28,227 nucleotides of DNA from Plakobranchus ocellatus (GCA_019648995.1 BLXT01000300.1:1135027-1163253); one strand, 5' to 3'. Positions 9,981 through 21,296 are shown, numbered from the stretch's first letter. The notes: generated from the sequence alone by a model not told the origin. Translations and numbers: made by a program.

Positions 9981-11209
9981 AAATTTGTATATATTTTTCT
10001 TTCTTTGAATTCATTCCGTATGTTATATTCATCAAAAAGAAAAGCGACCAAGTTTTCAAGCTTTAATGAGAATGATATTTCAACATCCTAGTCCACACCA
10101 ATTTCACTTCACATAGGACAAAATAATTCGAGAAACTCCAGAATCATTTGACTTCGTTTTTGATGTAAGAGTACCGGTACCTGGTTTTTTTTGTGATTGA
10201 GTGTTCATTAGCATAGTTTTGTAAATAAAAATAGTTTAAAATTTTTAGACTTTTAACGAATCATTTGCGGCGATACAATTATTCATTTTTTTGGCTGGGC
10301 CAAAGACTGGTAGACTACAATCGGTTGGATTTAAGTGTGCTTTGTTTCACATATAATTGAAAGCATTGAGTATGTTGCACTTATAGACACATTTGATTTT
10401 TTTTTTTAACAAACTAACTTTCGATAAGAAAGCAAAAACCGACACAGGTTCCAAATATGGCATTTACACGACAAACATTCAAGGTTTTATATAGATTTAC
10501 ATAATTTTAAAGTCGTTTTGAAATGTATTTAGTTTATTGGTATGGACTGGCGAACAACGTATTAAGCAAAACCTATGCTTATTTTCTTTTGGAAAGTAAC
10601 AAATTCGAAAGAAGTGAAAGTCCAAGTCATAACCGTTTCGAAAAAAATAATGATCGAAACTGACATGTCTACACAAAATTATACAAAAAAAGTATTTCCC
10701 TTCTCCGGAACCACACACAATAATTATTCTTATTGAGTTAGCGATGTTACTAAAGCGAATTGAAGTGCACTAGTATACAACTATTCTGCTTTTCCCCAGA
10801 GTCTCCAATCTCACGCTGCCCAAACAATATTTCTAGCATTTGTAAAACCCAAATTTCTGCCACCTTTTTTGCGTAAGATAAATTCTAATCATCTTTAGAA
10901 TATCACACGACTTCAGACTGCGCATCTTTTTAACTAATGAGAATTCTAATCATAATTTTCCGCGCACTTTATAGCATTATAAAATCCTAGTCCCTAAGTC
11001 AGACAATGCTCTTGTGAAGGCTTATTTGATTCTAATGCCATCTCCATTCAGATATGCGGTCCCTTGTAATGTAGTACTAACATTTTGTACTCCTTACTTA
11101 AAATTATATGATGCGTCTTTTGTTAAATAGATTTGAAATACCCATAAAGATTTGCTATTTCATTCGCTATCCCCATACTCTTTTCATTATTGTTTACTTA
11201 GAAAACCTA
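9977..11209. other. Non-coding DNA, right part duplicated in copy B
   Basis: 9977-10480 has no match in copy B and no gene. From about 10490 it matches 23885-24630, for example around AAGTGAAAGTCCAAGTC at 10613. The short frames here are not conserved. Confidence 0.6.
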
Positions 11210-11212
11210 TTA

Positions 11213-11284
<72 letters not shown>
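11210..11284. repeat. (TA)n then (CA)n microsatellite
   Basis: TA repeats to about 11270 are followed by a short CA run. Copy B has only a few TA units at the matching point (near 24630-24640), so the array grew in A or shrank in B. Confidence 0.9.
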
Positions 11285-11285
<1 letters not shown>

Positions 11286-11364
11286 TATTATCAAAGACGT
11301 CTAAAAAAAGTTAACGACGATGTCAAACAAGAAAATATGTTTTTAAATATTATACATTCTATTT

Positions 11365-11592
11365 CCCAGTCCGGACCAAGTCAATTTTTCAGTGCTCCTC
11401 TGTGTCCACCCAGCACAAAATGGGTAGCTAGGTCTCTTAAATCCCGGCGAAAGTAAAGGCGGCGAGGAAAGCAATGGCAAACTACCTTAAATATAATGCC
11501 GTGTGCCAAGAACAGTCAGGACCCTACTCCTGGACCCCCCCCCCCCNNNNNNNNNNNNNNNATGCTTGGACTAAGCGTGGGACCCACTTTAC
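11365..11592 (+). mobile_element. SINE-like or LINE-tail fragment with assembly gap
   Basis: A GC-richer island contains CCAGCACAAAATGGGTAGC and GGCGGCGAGGAAAGCAATGG, a style seen in dispersed short retroelements, then a C12 run (11535-11546), 15 N (11547-11561) and CTTGGACTAAGCGTGGG. Copy B lacks it between its matching flanks (about 24815-24960), which supports an insertion. The family is not identified. Confidence 0.45.
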
Positions 11593-12632
11593 TTTTACAT
11601 TTCAGAAGAGATATTATTTGCCGTTGCGCCATTCACGAAATAAATCTTTGGCTTATGATTAGTATACAACTGAAACTTTTTTTTTTATCTTTTCGTTAGA
11701 ACATTGTTATTCTCAAAGTCGATTTGGTCGTTTAAAGCAATGCACAAAATAAAAGATTGGCAAAATAATTTTTGCTTTCTTATTTCCTATACTTTATTCT
11801 CTTTTCGCTCTTTGATAAAAATATGTTAGTGAACTTCACTAGTTTTCTGTTTCATTTTTCTTTGTAACAAGTTTTCCGACCACCGGAGTAAATTTTATGA
11901 TTGGATTTCTTTAAAAAAGATCATTTGAATATTTGTTTGGTGACATTTCCTCTCATCTGGGTCATTCTACAAAACAGTTTCCAGTCTTACCTTTCACTTC
12001 TTTATTGAAAGCTCTCTGTTCAAGGTGAACCTAATGCTCTCTTTTATGCCTTTGCGTTATCTGCCTACATTACTTAAGTGATTTAATCAACTTGTTATAT
12101 ACATTAAATGGATAAAAATTGAAGCCTATGTTCTTTAGTGGCATTCGTAAAGCAACTGTTGGCTGTTTGTATGTGAAAATAAGTAAAACGATATTAATCA
12201 CAACTCTATGTTTTCACTTAAATTCTATACAAACCTGAGTAAATATTAATCATGCTTTTTCAATTAAAAAAAAGATTAATTAGAGTACGTTGAAAAAGTG
12301 CAGACGAGTATATCACAGAGACAAAGATGTGAATAAAGTAATACTCCTATATTCATCATCAGACAGAAAGTTTAGACTTAAGGGAAGAAAATCGCCACCA
12401 AAGCATTCCCTGTTCTTGTAGATTGGTGGCACTGCATTAGACAGTTCATCTTGTGGCCAAATTGCAATCCCCTGCAGTTGATCAGTTTTATAGCTCTTTC
12501 TCTGATCTCTGGTCAGGTGTGTACATGCATGTCTATTGTTGAATAAGAAGACTTTCATAAGATGGGCGCTATCACTGGAAACGCTAAATGCTTCAAAATA
12601 ATTTTTTTATCATTAGAACGCCGCCCCCAAAT
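11593..12632. other. Duplicated non-coding DNA at the right end of copy A
   Basis: 11690-11760 matches about 24960-25040, and 11820-12485 matches 25170-25975, the last clear similarity being CCTGCAGTTGA-type sequence near 12472. No gene is recognised. Confidence 0.6.
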
Positions 12633-12639
12633 ATCTCTC

Positions 12640-12682
<43 letters not shown>
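12633..12682. repeat. (CT)n microsatellite
   Basis: CT dinucleotides with one interrupting A, in the spacer between the two duplicated segments. Confidence 0.95.
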
Positions 12683-12686
<4 letters not shown>

Positions 12687-13240
12687 TTCTGTCCCATTTA
12701 GAACATGTTTGCTAATCTGAAGGAGATAATCTCTTTCCCTAATGAAAGCTTGAATCCATATACACATATTTTATCTTTTCTCCACGGAATCTTCTTTATT
12801 TATCTTAACATTGTAGGCAACTCTCGGCTTCATCAGAAATGGAAAGTCACAAATACATGATTATAATAATTATATGCTTATAAACATGTTATTGTACATT
12901 CTGGAAATAAAATACACTGGATGAAAGTAATATTTGTTTTGACAAAGATATCGAAAACACCCATAAGCCTGGTTGAGTGACAATGAATCTCACTAGCCTC
13001 CAGTGATATTAATTTTCAAATTGTGATCGTTCGCCGTTTTTTTTTTTTTTTTTTTTCGAATCGTAACAAAACGAACTCAAGAATTTCCATGCAAAGATAT
13101 CAAGCATGCGCCTAATTTATATTTTCTCAAAGTTATTATTGCCTTGCATATCAGATGTAACTGTGTGAAAGTCTCTTTTTTAATATGATATGAATATAAC
13201 ATCATTAAAATTAGATCCTATTTTTTTTTACATCGACTGA
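12683..13240. other. Spacer between copies A and B
   Basis: AT-rich sequence with no gene and a T20 run at 13037-13056. The last 100 bp may align weakly with about 2620-2760 upstream of copy A, which would place the left edge of the duplicated unit earlier. Confidence 0.55.
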
Positions 13241-13949
13241 ACAGAAGAATAAAATATTCTGGATGCACTGTTTCGATCTTACTTGGCCGCAGAATGGCTC
13301 TATGACATGATTCAAAGACGGGCACCCGCTTGTGATTCCTTTATTCCGTCGCCCTCCACTCCTTCGTCACTTTTTTTTGGATAGAGATTATCTTTGTAAA
13401 TGGGTTACAAAATTTAAAAAAAATGGCTTCTTCTACTACAGTTATGGGATTCCTTGTTTTTGCAGAGTTTTTTTTTGTGAGGGCAGATCCATGTGATTTC
13501 GTCTTTTTCTTGAGGGAGGGTCTTTGTTCTTGATGATCTGACTTTTTTAAAGATGCATTTTTATTGTTGATGAGTATGAAGCTGATGTTGCGATAATTTT
13601 CTAAGAGAAGATATTTTCTGAATTTCTTTCTTTTTATTGGATTTTTTTTTTAATTTGTGTCAAAATGGTTGTTGTTCTTTTGCACCACTTTGACCTCATA
13701 TGTTACCGCATCTTGATAATATTTTTTATTCAGTCTATTTTTGAAAGAAAGAGATTCAACATCTTTAGAATAAGACAATATTATACAAAAACTGTGTTAA
13801 ATACATGCCTTGAAATCGAAACGTCAAAATTTTTTTTTTTTAAGATGCAAAGTTCATGTATTTATCAATGTCCACCTTTGGTTGTATACGATTAGGACAT
13901 TGATAGAACAAAACCTTTAAGCTACGAATAATATATATCGAAGAATATT

Positions 13950-14405
13950 ATATTTCGACGAAAAAAGTGAAATATAAGGAATATTTTGCCAATCTTGAAG
14001 CCTAGAACAATAAAGTCTAATATGTGGAAAAACTCTAAAAGAAAACCGGATTGGATATAGCTCAGGTTTACCAGAACCAAGACGATTCCAACATCAGAAA
14101 ATTCCAATTTCAAAACGGTTCTTAATCGCGTGATCGAGTCTGCCGGTAGAGCCCCCATAGCTTTCAGGCCCTACCTAATCCTCTCTTAGAAATATGCAAA
14201 TCGTATTCATCGAATTCCACAGCTAAAATGTCACTTGCATAAGAAATAACTAACAAAAAGTGTGTTCGTTCGAAGAGGGGACAAACTGCTATCGGGTTAT
14301 CTTGATCTGTCGTACAGAGTGCTTGTCCGTGAAATTGTCTCATTACATTCATCTCCATGGAGTTCGTCTGCTAGCATTAAGGCCTGTACTGGACGTTTTT
14401 CTAGC
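13950..14405. other. Highly conserved block of the duplication, copy B
   Basis: Counterpart of 3510-3960. The minus-strand 64-codon frame (14358 to 14164) keeps the same start, stop and length, but most codon differences alter the amino acid. The opposite strand has stops in every frame in this copy. Confidence 0.5.
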
Positions 14406-15109
14406 AGCTAATGACATTTTAAAAGAAAATAACTAAGACAGAAAAGAGAGGGTGTAAAGTACACTAGCTGAATAGAGGCACCGCACGATGGTAAGGTACA
14501 GATAGTTGGTCTAGGAAAAAAAAAATAACAGTCGTAAACCTGTCTTCAGCTGGGAATGTTATTCTAATATGAGGCATTACTATTAAATGTATCAGCTTTT
14601 GTAAAATTGGTTAACACTTAAGTAACGCTTGTCAGTCAGGAGGTAAATCGAAACAAAACACAATTTCATAAAATTGTAACATATAACCGCTTCAGTTGCA
14701 AGATGGCAAGCTTTTTAAAAGATAACTTTACAATATTTGAAGTTTTATAAACAGCTCTGGACGAAAATTAATGATGACATTATTAAAAGTGATGCAGACA
14801 AGTTTCAACTCATTCAAAGGCACACAGGCCGATTTAATATGGATACAACTGCGCATTTTATCAATGCAAAACTATCGTTTAAAACCAAAAACACGCTTGG
14901 TTTAATTTTCTACACATTTTGAAGAGTTTGCATACAATTATTGAAAAGCTTTCAAAACATCAGAATTAAACAGAAAGATGTGGAATGTTAACATTAACTA
15001 TACATGGAAAGTTAAATTTACTTAAACATAGACTGGTGCAACTGTTTAAACGAATAACTTAATTAACCCATACATATTTCTATTTTTACAGTTATGTCAT
15101 TATGATGAC

Positions 15110-15140
<31 letters not shown>

Positions 15141-15224
15141 TAGATTCATTTACTCCCAGTCATGATAAATGTCCTACATTGTCAGGTGTATAAGGTTATG
15201 AAAAAGTTTGAAGTTAACTTTTAT

Positions 15225-15385
15225 TGTCGCGGTCTGGGTTTTTACATCCGAGGGGACGTTCTTAATGTTACCGGGTGCAAAAAGGCGCTTGAAGCACCAC
15301 ATTATTGTGTCTGATCGGGCCGGCTCTGGGAATCCCCCATCAGACATTGCCGCCTCTTAATGGTAGTATGCACCAAGGAGCAGGA
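15225..15385. other. GC-richer conserved element with hairpin, copy B
   Basis: Counterpart of 4480-4640. The hairpin arms are GTCTGAT (15309-15315) and ATCAGAC (15339-15345), one base pair shorter than in copy A, with the loop GGCCGGCTCTGGG unchanged. Confidence 0.5.
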
Positions 15386-15487
15386 AAGAGAACAAAAAAA
15401 AAAAAAATGACGTTTTTTTTTTGTTTTGTTTATTTTTTCTATTAACTTGGGTTATAGAGGAGCCCATAAATGTCATACAAATCCCGA

Positions 15488-15585
15488 ACTTCAATTTAAT
15501 TGCAAAAGTTTTTATTTTATGCTCAATAGTTTGAGTATCACTTGTAAAACAAAACCTAAAAAAAGTAGAAGGATAATAATGTCGG
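15488..15585 (+). repeat. Left inverted repeat of the DNA transposon
   Basis: The core ACTTCAATTTAATTGCAAAAG (15488-15508) is the reverse complement of 21257-21277 except for one base. Inward, AAAAAGTAGAAGGATAATAA-type sequence keeps partial inverted similarity to 21190-21225. Confidence 0.7.
15511..15516 (-). promoter_or_regulatory. Candidate polyadenylation signal of the transposon gene
   Basis: AATAAA on the minus strand, about 240 bases after the stop codon at 15758 and just inside the inverted repeat. A short hexamer in AT-rich DNA, so only suggestive. Confidence 0.35.
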
Positions 15586-15757
15586 AAGGTGATCAAATTT
15601 AGCAAAATGACGTCATCACAGACAACTAATTATGGAAAAATCTAAAACGCATCAAAACACCATCATGTAGCACGTCGTTTGAAAGGTTTAAATGAGATAC
15701 ATCTAAATTCATGAAAATATTTATAAATTTGTACATTCCATGCGAAATATTTGCCGT

Positions 15758-16027
15758 TTAATCGTCACAGACAGCAAGAAGCTCAGGAGAAGGAGAGTTT
15801 AAGCAGCCGATTCCTTTGCACTCTCCACATGCTAGGGAATACTCAAGTCCATGTTTTCTGCACGTGCAACGCTTTGACCGACAGTCTGACTTGCAGTTGC
15901 ACCGGATCATTTTCAACAGAAGCTCGGGAGCAGGTGGAAGATCCGTTGTACATGGATCCAGTCTGCCAGAAGATAACTGCCATCCCCACATCTCAGGCTG
16001 CAGATCGCAAGTTGTGTCAATCCAGTC
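15758..16027 (-). pseudogene. Transposon gene exon 3: CXC cysteine-rich C-terminus
   Basis: A minus-strand acceptor (TTTTCTAG, then GACTGG) lies at 16028, and translation is open to TAA at 15758-15760. It reads WIDTTCDLQPEMWGW, then TDLPPAPELLLKMIRC and a Cys array (CNCKSDCRSKRCTC, HGLEYSLACGECKGIGC) like the CXC (tesmin/TSO1-type) DNA-binding module. One position usually Cys in such arrays appears as Tyr (LEY). The phase joins exactly to exon 2 (both phase 0) across a 230-bp GT-AG intron filled with CA and GA repeats. This exon is intact by itself, but the rest of the gene is broken. Confidence 0.8.
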
Positions 16028-16257
16028 CTAGAAAACAAATAACAATAAGTCAACTTCTACACACATACACAGGCACACACATACGCACACATACAACTAC
16101 ATATGCACGCGCACACACACACACACATACAACTAGAATGCACGCACACGCACACACATACATGCGCACAAGAGAGAGGAATATAGAGAAGGGGGAAGGG
16201 TAGTAAAAGTAAAGACAAGGAGAGAGAAAGGGAAGAATATAAAAAAATAAAAATTAC
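16028..16257 (-). other. Intron 2 of the transposon gene, with (CA)n
   Basis: Donor CAG|GTAATT at 16258/16257 and acceptor CTAG at 16028 on the minus strand. It holds a compound CA-rich microsatellite at 16057-16165 and GA-rich sequence beyond. The open frames crossing it on either strand are repeat artefacts. Confidence 0.8.
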
Positions 16258-19200
16258 CTGCACTTGTAAATACACATGCAGACTATGGTACTTAGCCGCT
16301 GCTGATGTTGGAGGCAGGGAAAGTACTTGGACGGTTGTGATGCTGGATGTCACCTTCTCCCAGAAACGCTTGTAACGCAGCATGTCCAGTGTTTCACCCG
16401 CTCGTCCCCTGTAGAGAGAAATCAGTGCTTTCTCCCCTGATGCAATGATGTCTGCTGTAGTTTTTCCTTTAGTGCAGAAAGTCTCCGCAGCTGTTTTGAA
16501 ATCTGCATCAGTTTTGATTTTCTTCAAAGGCAATCCTTTGGCCATTCCAAACAGCCTTGAAGTCGTGTCATCCATTTATGGCTTGAAGAAATGGGAGAAG
16601 ATGGCAGATAAGTGGCCCTAGACGGGTTTTCATTGACAGTATGTCTATTTCCTTGTGCTTTTTGGTCTTCGATCTGGATTTCAGAAGTAGTGGCCTGCTG
16701 CGTAGATCTGCATGGTGTAGCAGCAGCACAAGCAGATCAGGTTCTTCCCCGATGACGACTGTAGTTTTGTTAATTGCACATGACACCGCAGTCCTGACGA
16801 TGAGGGTATCTTCATCCCCTTGTGCATGCAGAACTTGACATCCATCTTTCTCTAGCACGTCACCCAAATACTGCACAAACGGTTGCTTATTGTTGCGGTT
16901 AGCTAGGAAATGTTCTTTCCTGGCACTTCAAACCATTTCTGGATTAAATCTGATGGTGGGTCCAATCACCCCACATGAACGCCGGAGATGAGTTGCATCT
17001 TTGGTTGATGGTCCATCGTTATAGCCGTCAAAGACAATTCGAGGCTTCATGTACATTCTTTGGACGTACTCAACATAGATTTGGCCTATTGCTGCAAATG
17101 TGTCACTTCTTCTCCAGGGAATTCTATGCAGAAGAGAACCACCATCCAGAACGTATTCAATATCGCTGGTCTCATCAACAATGTCCTTTTCAGACTCCTG
17201 GGATGCTGCTGGTACAAGAGCATCAGTCAATTTTGCCTTGTCCGATTCCCTCAGCAAACCTGATGGATCAAACAGAGCAGCTGGAGGGCAGCTAAGTTCA
17301 TACTCAAACACTGAAGGTAGGTCCAGTTCGTCCGACAGCCCATTTGTTACCGTTACCATTATGAGGCGTTGAAATAAGAGTTGCGGATCTACCTGAAGAG
17401 TTTCACCATCAACTTCAGCAGAAGCTTTGACTCCCATGATCACTACTTGCTTTTCCTCCTAAATGTATAGTCCTTGACAGCATTGTCCTTCATGAACTCA
17501 AGAATGGTATATCCTACCTCCTTGGCTCTATACGAGTTAACTATCTGGTCTGCCGTTACACCAGTGCTGATGCTGCGCAAAGTTTCATCACAAGCAAATG
17601 GATCTCTTGAAAGAAGAAAATTCAAGAGAGATCGCATGTCCTCATCATCCCTCTTCATTCTGGACTGTGAAGATTCTGCGTGCTGGGCGCTTGTTGTATT
17701 CTCACTGCCTGTAACTTCTTGCACAGCTGAGTTCATATCAGCACAGGCAGGTCGTGACAGAAGCCACTGAGTTCGTTGTGAGTCACCCATACCCCTGCCA
17801 TGAGTAAGTCCTCCAACAGACTTCATACTCCGCATTAGTGTCTGCTCAATGACAAGATCTGTTGATAACCCTGCCCAGAAGCGATCACTCCGACGTAGAA
17901 CATGATAACCAGCTGAGAAGGCGCTAAATACTTCTGGATGTTGTTCCTGTAGTGTCTGCATCTGCTGGAGGTAAATATACACCGATTTGGCATACAGAGA
18001 GTGCCCAGAGGCAGCAAGATATAGGAGCATTTTTTTCATGGAATGAAGATGTAGGTTCTAGTTTCCAGTTCCTTCACCCTTTATAAATCTTCTCAATATA
18101 TCCAGCATCTCCCTATGTTGAAGCCAAAGACGTGATGTGCGACTAGTAAGAAGCTTTGATTTTGTTTCAGCAAATTTTGCTTCTATCCAATGAAGTTCTT
18201 GACTTGAGGCTACAACTTCTGCAGATACCTCTTTCTTCACTACCTGATCAAAACGCTGAAGACAAGATGAAAGATATGAATCATCAATGTTATCTCTCAT
18301 CTCATTTTTAGAGTACGCGTTGTCTCTTTCTTCCATTTCCTCACACTCTGATGCAGAGATCTCTCCCCTTTTGTCAGTGGCTGGGTCTGTTTCTTCTGAT
18401 ACAACTGATGGGAGAGCAATGTCGAAAGTACTAGAGGCTAGTAAGGCATCCAATACTGAATCCACGAGAAAATGTCCCCTCACAGCTCTGGCGACTGCCT
18501 TTCCTGAGAGCATGTGCACAATGGCATCAGGAGCATATATCACTTCAAGGACCTCTAGCAGTCCAGATCCTGTCAGCAGATGACCATGGTTCCCAGATAG
18601 GTCATCTGCGTATGAAATCCACCCAATTGTAATATTAATGAACGCAGGTGACTGCCAGAAGGCTCACTGTCAACAATAAGCTGAGCTTTCCACAAAAGAG
18701 GCTGATCAAATGTGAGCACAGGCTTGACCTTGTATTTGGCTGCTAGATTTGATACAAAGTGGGCTGTTTGTGGGCTGCATGTCGATCATGGGCAAGAAGG
18801 TGATCGTACTCTGACCAGGATAACTTCCTTCAGGTACTGTTTGCATCACTCCAGACCAACCAATACGCCGGTGTTCGCAGAGGCCATGAAACTTTCCCTA
18901 ACAGGTCTAGTTTTTTGGTGATATCTTCAAACCTGAAGTCCTGAAGCTTTTCATACTTTAACGAGATTTCACTCTTTGATGAACTGAAAAAATGGACTGT
19001 GATCTGACCTAGGATGGATGTTTGAAGTGCAGTTACACTGGTATCTCGACGTATCAGTCTGGAAAGCTTCTCACTTAGGGTTGCTGCTCCTATGATTCTC
19101 ATCCCATGGAATGTTCCTAAATTTTCCAGTGTTCTAAGGTTGTGATCAACATTATCTGCCACAAATTGTATAACGCTGTCAGAACTTACACCAGAAAGAT

Positions 19201-20432
19201 CTGTACCTTGACTGGAGGCTGCACACTGTTCGAAGCATTGAACTTCATGGTAAGATGAACAAAACCCAAGACTGTGTAACAAGTCAATTATAGCACGAGA
19301 CCCATGAAAATGATGTAGTTGCACACCAAATCCAATTTGAAGAGGTGGTATTAAAATGTTTGGCCTCATTGCTTGCATCATAGCTGTTTTCAATTTTGTT
19401 TCATTCTTTTTGTTCATCAAAGTCTGAGGAAATAAAATAAGTGAAGCTGGTAAATAATTTACATTTTCCTCAAGATCCCCGACCACTTCTCTAGTGGGGT
19501 AAAAGTCTTTTGAGTATTGTATATCCCTTACGTCTGCTAAGATAAGTTTTGCGGCGGTGTGGATGATCCTAAATTTTTCTGTAGAGGTTTCACTTTCTTT
19601 TTCTTGTTTCCAAAATTGGTCTAATATCTTTTCAGCTGTCATCCGGATTGTGACAACACTATCTTTGCCCTGACGATGCCACTATTCAAAGTTTTCATTA
19701 ATTTTTTCTTCATCTACTCTTTAGAGTAAGGCTCTTCCCCTCCCAGATACTCTCGCATTTTGTGGCATGAGTCACCAACTTTAGCTGCTCGTTGTCATTC
19801 TCTTTCAGGAAAGAGATTACTTTGGAAAAGGCTGTGTGTCAATCCTCATCTTCAGGCCGCCCTTTATTGTTTTTTCCCTATGAGCCATGTGCTTGAAATG
19901 CCAATGGAATGTCTCTCCCAGTTCTGAAATTTATATTGCATTGCTGATGATAGACTGCGTCAGCGGCATGCAAATCTTGGGAGTATTTAATGCGCCCTTT
20001 CATTGTTTTCAGCCCACTTGTCCTCAGGGCCTCGTTGCAAACACAACAGTTCCAAGTTCGCATGGCAGCTCAATGTGCAGACTTGATAACAGAAACATCG
20101 CCTTTCTTTCTTTGGTCTCTTGTAGATCTCCCACAAAGTAGGCAGTCATTGGCGAAGTCAAATTTAATTGAAGAACGAAGATTTGCTTTCTTTGAAGGTG
20201 ACCATTGCTCTCTTTTCGTGCTCAAATCTCGCTTTAATAACATTTACATTACAGTAGTCATTACGACACTTGGTGTGTAGAACCCTGCCAGGATAAAAGT
20301 CAGGCTTATTTTCATTTCTCGTACGACTTGCCTTCTGAAGACCAGCAACACCTTTTTGTGTCACCTTATTTGTTTTCTGGCCATCACTCACGGACTGATT
20401 ACACAGAGCACAAATGTCTCTGTTTGAGGGAC
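16258..20432 (-). pseudogene. Transposon gene exon 2: Cys/His clusters and PIN/XPG-like nuclease, many lesions
   Basis: One 4.2-kb exon read from 20432 (acceptor TTGCTGCAG) to 16258. In order: a Cys pair CALC (20401-20412) and HTKCRNDYC (about 20255-20280); a second cluster CCVCN with DLHAADAVYHQQC (about 19940-20050); a central part with FGVQLHHFHGS, FVADNVDHN (about 19139-19165) and FHGM (about 19100-19111); then SGKAVARAVRGHFL, IVFDGYNDGPSTKD, and a PIN-like end with AQGDEDTLIV (about 16800-16825) and GEEPDLLVLLLHH (about 16712-16750), acid residues placed as in FEN/XPG nucleases. Lesions: TAG at 19878-19880, a frame change near 18857-18863, lost bases near 18765, 1-bp losses near 18584 and at the T4 run 17451-17454, TAG at 18058-18060, TGA at 16928-16930, and a 2-bp loss at 16568/16569. 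The family is recognised; its function is not established. Confidence 0.8.
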
Positions 20433-20477
20433 CTGCAGCAAAAAATTTACAAGCAAAATGATGCCAGAGTACAGCGC

Positions 20478-20553
<76 letters not shown>

Positions 20554-20909
20554 GTTTGTCCTTTACAATAATGGCAATAATCATTTTTGAGAACTATAAT
20601 AATAGTACGTATACCAGAAAAAATATCAAAGCTATATAATGGAACAAAATAAAGGGGCTGGAATCAAATTTAATTTTTTTTAAATGCGTCTACTCACACG
20701 AACCAAGATTCTCTAAATTGACAGGCGAGCGACTTGCTCAATGCGCTTTATTGGTAACATAGGTAAACATAAATTCTAGGTTACATAATATTACAGGGTG
20801 CGTCCTCAGGACGGCATCAGACCAATCGGCCCATTGTTCTGAAGTGCTATAGACCTACAATAATGGATAAATAAATAAAAACTACTAGGCGTAAAGGTTA
20901 GTTACTTAC
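20433..20909 (-). other. Intron 1 of the transposon gene, with (TAA)n
   Basis: Bounded by donor CTGG|GTAAGT (20910/20909) and acceptor GCTGCAG (20433), both good matches to splice consensus. It contains a (TAA)n microsatellite at about 20479-20551. Joining the exons as written leaves the frame one base out, either another lesion or a neighbouring acceptor. Confidence 0.65.
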
Positions 20910-20962
20910 CCAGATGATGAAGTCGATGGATTGCTTTCAGTATGATGACTTTGGGTCGCCAT
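20910..20962 (-). pseudogene. Transposon gene exon 1: initiator ATG
   Basis: The ATG at 20962-20960 opens a 17-codon Ser/Thr-rich N-terminus (MATQSHHTESNPSTSSS) and ends at a strong GTAAGT donor. It lies about 330 bp inside the right end of the element, a reasonable position for the first coding exon. The start is chosen because of the adjacent donor and the absence of other ATG-donor pairs. No TATA box is evident upstream. Confidence 0.6.
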
Positions 20963-21189
20963 GATTTATCAGTGATGTGTTATTAAGTCACTGTGGTTTA
21001 CTTTTTACCTTCAGTCAGCCAGCAGAAATCACAGAGATCTAGATATAACACGTGCTAAAAATAGATTGGTGTGGCTGAAATTAACCAGGATCACTGCGCC
21101 AGCCGCATTTTTCCATAAAAATTTAGCATGACGCGTAGACGAAAGAGTTCTCGAGATTTGACGAATTTTTAGACATCTCGCGAACATTA

Positions 21190-21277
21190 TATTTTTCTAC
21201 TTTTTAGATATGTTAAACAAAATGGTGAAAGAAAGCAGATGCAACAAATTTAAATTCTTTTACAATTAAATTGAAGT
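21190..21277 (-). repeat. Right inverted repeat of the DNA transposon
   Basis: Inverted partner of 15488-15585, best over 21257-21277. Outside it, 19 bases (about 21278-21296) precede the candidate target duplication. Confidence 0.7.
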
Positions 21278-21296
21278 GAAACTGTCCCTGGACTCG

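Larger units (their letters stand above)
2700..12485 (+). repeat. Segmental duplication, copy A
   Basis: Long stretches match copy B in the same order and orientation. Pairs read by eye: 2790-3160 with 13260-13640; 3510-3960 with 13950-14405; 4140-4700 with 14830-15430; 4680-6400 with 21300-23560; 7030-7320 with 23585-23870; 10490-11210 with 23885-24630; 11285-11350 with 24740-24815; 11820-12485 with 25170-25975. Identity is roughly 80-90 % in the better blocks, so the duplication is not recent. The left edge is fuzzy (weak similarity from about 2620) and the right edge is near 12485. Confidence 0.9.
15445..21296 (-). mobile_element. DNA transposon with PIN-like/CXC gene (Academ-like), inactive copy
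   Basis: Copy A shows the uninterrupted site (about 4665-4690), so this is a 5.9-kb insertion into copy B. TCTATTA occurs at both junctions (15438-15444 and 21297-21303), a candidate target duplication of up to 7 bp. Imperfect inverted repeats lie just inside, best at 15488-15508 and 21257-21277 (20 of 21 pairs), with weaker similarity over about 90 bp. It carries one minus-strand gene in three exons. Encoding an XPG/PIN-type nuclease with Cys-rich modules fits the Academ superfamily, whose short target duplications (3-4 bp) could sit inside TCTATTA. No DDE transposase motif was confirmed. Confidence 0.65.

Noticed and set aside
15608..15615. TGACGTCA palindrome as a CRE regulatory site
   Set aside because: It is a single 8-mer downstream of the transposon gene's stop codon, with no supporting context.
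15816..17372. Plus-strand open frames opposite the transposon gene
   Set aside because: They shadow real minus-strand coding sequence; the minus frames carry the family motifs and splice sites.
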